A model generated the notes under the pieces. It was given only the letters and a program-made list of their open reading frames with translations, was not told the DNA's origin and searched no databases. This document shows, one piece after another, positions 62,303 to 64,000 of a stretch of 64,000 nucleotides of DNA (the stretch's first letter is position 1; every line of letters begins with the position of its first letter). Made by a program: the position numbers and the translations under genes. Origin of the DNA: Conchiformibius sp. (lineage in GTDB: Bacteria; Pseudomonadota; Gammaproteobacteria; Burkholderiales; Neisseriaceae); contig JASBYJ010000003.1 of the NCBI GenBank assembly GCA_029984035.1, positions 62,001-126,000 of the forward strand. The letters are read 5' to 3'.

Positions 62303-62539
62303 TCAGATGGTTTCGCCACGGGCGCGCATATCGGCCAAAACGGCATCGATGCCATTTTTATCAATGGTACGCAGTGCTGCATTGGTCAAACGCAGACGCA
62401 CCCAGCGGTTTTCACTTTCAACCCAAAAACGGCGTGTTTGCAGATTTGGCAAAAAACGGCGTTTGGTTTTGTTATTGGCATGAGATACATTGTTGCCGGA
62501 CATCGGGCGTTTTCCGGTTACGGCGCAAACTTTAGCCAT
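62303..62539 (-). CDS. rpmB: 50S ribosomal protein L28
   Basis: A 78-residue L28, opening MAKVCAVTGKRPMSGNNVSH with the conserved NKTKRRFLPNLQ block. A GGAGACTGAACC ribosome site precedes the ATG. First gene of the rpmB-rpmG unit on the leftward strand. Confidence 0.97.
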   Translation of the reverse strand: MAKVCAVTGKRPMSGNNVSHANNKTKRRFLPNLQTRRFWVESENRWVRLRLTNAALRTIDKNGIDAVLADMRARGETI

Positions 62540-62733
62540 GGTTCAGTCTCCAAACTTAAATTTAAACAATAAAAATCCGAACACGGCTTTCAGCATTAAA
62601 CCGTGAAATTAGGCAATTGCAACATCAACTTACCCGCCCGCGCACCCAAATTCATCATGGAAACAGGCGTTTTTGCCTACGAAAACGCGTGATTATACAA
62701 ATTTGTTTGTTGTTTGGCAAAGATTTTTACGGT

Positions 62734-63201
62734 TTATTTCCACGAAGCGTAGGGATGCTTGCTGAGATACGCATTGGTAAACCGCCCGTCTGCGGTTACT
62801 TCTTCACCCAGCCAATCAGGCTGCGGATAACGGGCATCTTCTGAAGGCAATTCCAACTCCGCCAAAACCAACGGGGCATTAGAACCTGCAAATTCGTCTA
62901 TTTCAAACCGGATGCCTTGGTATTCAACAATATGTCTGATTTTTTCCACTTTAAACACACACATGGTTTCTAAAATGGCTTGCGCGTCCTCAACGGGGAC
63001 AGGGTATTCAAACTCGCTGCGGCTCACATCGGAAATAAATCCCTTCAGCGTCAGCCACGCCTGACCTTGCGTGATGCGGACACGAATGCTGCGTTCTTTT
63101 TCCACGCTTAGATAACCTTGATGCAGAGTGCGGGTTTCACGCACGTATTCGCGCCATCGGTCGTTTTTCAGTAAAAAGCGGCGCTCTATTTCCAAACCCA
63201 T
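62734..63201 (-). CDS. CYTH-domain inorganic triphosphatase-like protein
   Basis: A 155-residue CYTH protein. The family-defining EIERRFLL is at residues 4-11, and the acidic and basic residues of the triphosphate tunnel alternate along the strands (RSIRVRITQG, LTLKGF, EFEYPV, RFEIDEF, LAELELPSE). Bacterial single-domain CYTH proteins mostly split inorganic triphosphate; adenylate cyclase activity is less likely. The His-Tyr pocket of cyclases is not evident. It is a single leftward gene; upstream is a DUS copy. Confidence 0.88.
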   Translation of the reverse strand: MGLEIERRFLLKNDRWREYVRETRTLHQGYLSVEKERSIRVRITQGQAWLTLKGFISDVSRSEFEYPVPVEDAQAILETMCVFKVEKIRHIVEYQGIRFEIDEFAGSNAPLVLAELELPSEDARYPQPDWLGEEVTADGRFTNAYLSKHPYASWK

Positions 63202-63310
63202 TTTTTCAGGCTGCCTTTCTTAACTACTTAACTAATCGTGTGCCGATTTTCCATACCATTATTTATACCGTTGCAGAGATTATGTCTGCCAAGCAACAGA
63301 TATTCGATTG

Positions 63311-63349
63311 AGGCTGCCCGATAAAGACAGACGGTGTTTCAGGCAGCCT
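63311..63349. terminator. Imperfect DUS-pair hairpin after hemJ
   Basis: AGGCTGCCcGA pairs with TTTCAGGCAGCCT across a long loop; one mismatch in the left copy. It follows the leftward hemJ-like gene by about 35 bases. Confidence 0.55.
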
Positions 63350-63383
63350 GAACAACTTTTGCCGATTCCTGCGGCCGACTCCG

Positions 63384-63797
63384 CTAAAACGGCTTGAACA
63401 AAGCCAAATAAACAGCCGCCAATAAAGCAAACACGGGCAACTCGTTGAATATTCTGTACCAACGGTGGCTGCGGCGATTTTGTTTCAAAGCAAACCGTTT
63501 CAGCAGAATACCGCACCAGATATGGTAAACCGCAAGCATCACGCCGATAAGGATTTTGGCGTGCACCCAGCCGGCAAATCCGAAGCTGTAAAACGGCAGG
63601 GCAACACCGCAAACCAATGCGCCGATACCCCAAGGCGTCATGAATTTAAACAGCTTCTCCGCCATCAGAAGCAAACGGGCATATTCGCTTTCATCTTGCG
63701 CAAGGGCAAGATTAACGAATATGCGCGGCAGATAAAACAAGCCGGCAAACCACGACACGATAAAAAATATATGTAGAAATTTAAGCCATAAAAACAT
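63384..63797 (-). CDS. hemJ: Protoporphyrinogen oxidase HemJ (CopD-like membrane protein)
   Basis: A 137-residue inner-membrane protein with four spans. LWLKFLHIFFIVSWFAGLFYLPRIFVN carries the conserved His and the arginine, and GWVHAKILIGVMLAVYHIW the second His/Lys set of the HemJ family, which oxidises protoporphyrinogen IX in haem synthesis in bacteria lacking HemG or HemY. Annotated elsewhere as CopD family or UPF0093. Single leftward gene. Confidence 0.88.
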   Translation of the reverse strand: MFLWLKFLHIFFIVSWFAGLFYLPRIFVNLALAQDESEYARLLLMAEKLFKFMTPWGIGALVCGVALPFYSFGFAGWVHAKILIGVMLAVYHIWCGILLKRFALKQNRRSHRWYRIFNELPVFALLAAVYLALFKPF

Positions 63798-63942
63798 AAT
63801 CTATACCGCCTGAAAAAATCAGGCATTTTACCCTGTAAAACGCTTTCAGGCAGCGTTTGTCTCACACGCCGGCAAGCGGGCAACCGGCCAATCTTGTTAA
63901 AGCGTAAGCCGATTAGCCGTTTTCCGTCATTTCCCGCAGGGC

Positions 63943-64000
63943 TTATCCAAACAGGAGAATTGAACCGTCCGTGTGGCTGAAACAGAGTGCTTCCGCATCA
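63943..64000 (-). CDS. Possible C-terminal end of a leftward gene entering from the right edge
   Basis: On the leftward strand the last bases read in one open frame, ...DAEALCFSHTDGSILLFG, then TAA at 63945-63943. It could be the tail of a gene beyond the window, but 19 codons are too few to name it, and chance is possible. Confidence 0.3.
   Translation of the reverse strand, partial: DAEALCFSHTDGSILLFG

Noticed and set aside
1..64000. The frequent TTCAGGC(A/T)GCCTGAA repeats as CRISPR, REP or insertion-sequence ends
   Set aside because: Spacing is irregular, copies lie inside genes in frame, and the core matches the known Simonsiella-type uptake sequence.

Overview
The window is a chromosomal segment of about 50% GC from a member of the Neisseriaceae. 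The strongest evidence is a DNA uptake sequence (DUS) that recurs throughout in both orientations, alone or as inverted pairs. Its core is AGGCTGCCTGAA, the form I know as the Simonsiella-type dialect (AG-simDUS), not the GCCGTCTGAA core of N. meningitidis. The gene content agrees: yraN-gmhA-dolP, rpmB-rpmG, a ferredoxin, gltS, and an rpsL-rpsG-fusA cluster. Simonsiella, Alysiella, Conchiformibius or a close Kingella/Neisseria relative would fit; species cannot be fixed by eye.

Layout. 0-5 kb: end of trpB, dcd, kptA, then a small-membrane-protein cluster led by a GbsR/MarR-type regulator. The same inverted-repeat operator sits in front of the regulator and of its downstream DoxX-like gene. 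5.7-13 kb: an LTA-synthase-type sulfatase, a membrane-anchored pentapeptide-repeat protein and a 1,048-residue DUF2339 membrane protein. 13-30 kb: housekeeping genes (ylqF, fdx, degV-like, lolA, dut, suhB, gloA, gltS, a tetrapyrrole-methylase family methyltransferase, cysK, engB, cytochrome c4, an isolated ccsB/resB, accBC). 30-34.4 kb: mutS, then a leftward three-gene set coding for an Aer-type PAS protein, a Roadblock/LC7 protein and a cytosolic PhnD-like binding protein, which looks like an uncharacterised sensory module. 34.7-43.3 kb: lysS, grxB, tsaB-yraN-gmhA-dolP, an OmpA-family lipoprotein, an ArsR-type regulator, xth and mutM.

43.4-54.5 kb is the accessory region, a defence island built on hrpA. 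The DEAH helicase gene hrpA is broken into an N-terminal part (53.1-54.5 kb) and a C-terminal part (46.6-49.2 kb). The cassette between them carries an AAA/DUF4143 ATPase, a beta-class DNA methyltransferase and a tail-to-tail restriction endonuclease. Four bases after the hrpA stop codon comes an AT-rich Hachiman system (hamA, hamB), which appears translationally coupled to the hrpA C-terminal part.

55.3-64 kb returns to housekeeping genes: pepN, the str cluster rpsL-rpsG-fusA (with a terminator straight after fusA and no tuf), rpmB-rpmG, a CYTH triphosphatase and hemJ.

No tRNA, rRNA, CRISPR array, insertion sequence or prophage was recognised. Most transcription units end in hairpins made from two inverted DUS copies. 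Many single DUS copies lie inside genes, where they are translated as the peptides SGSL(K/N/R) or RLPE.
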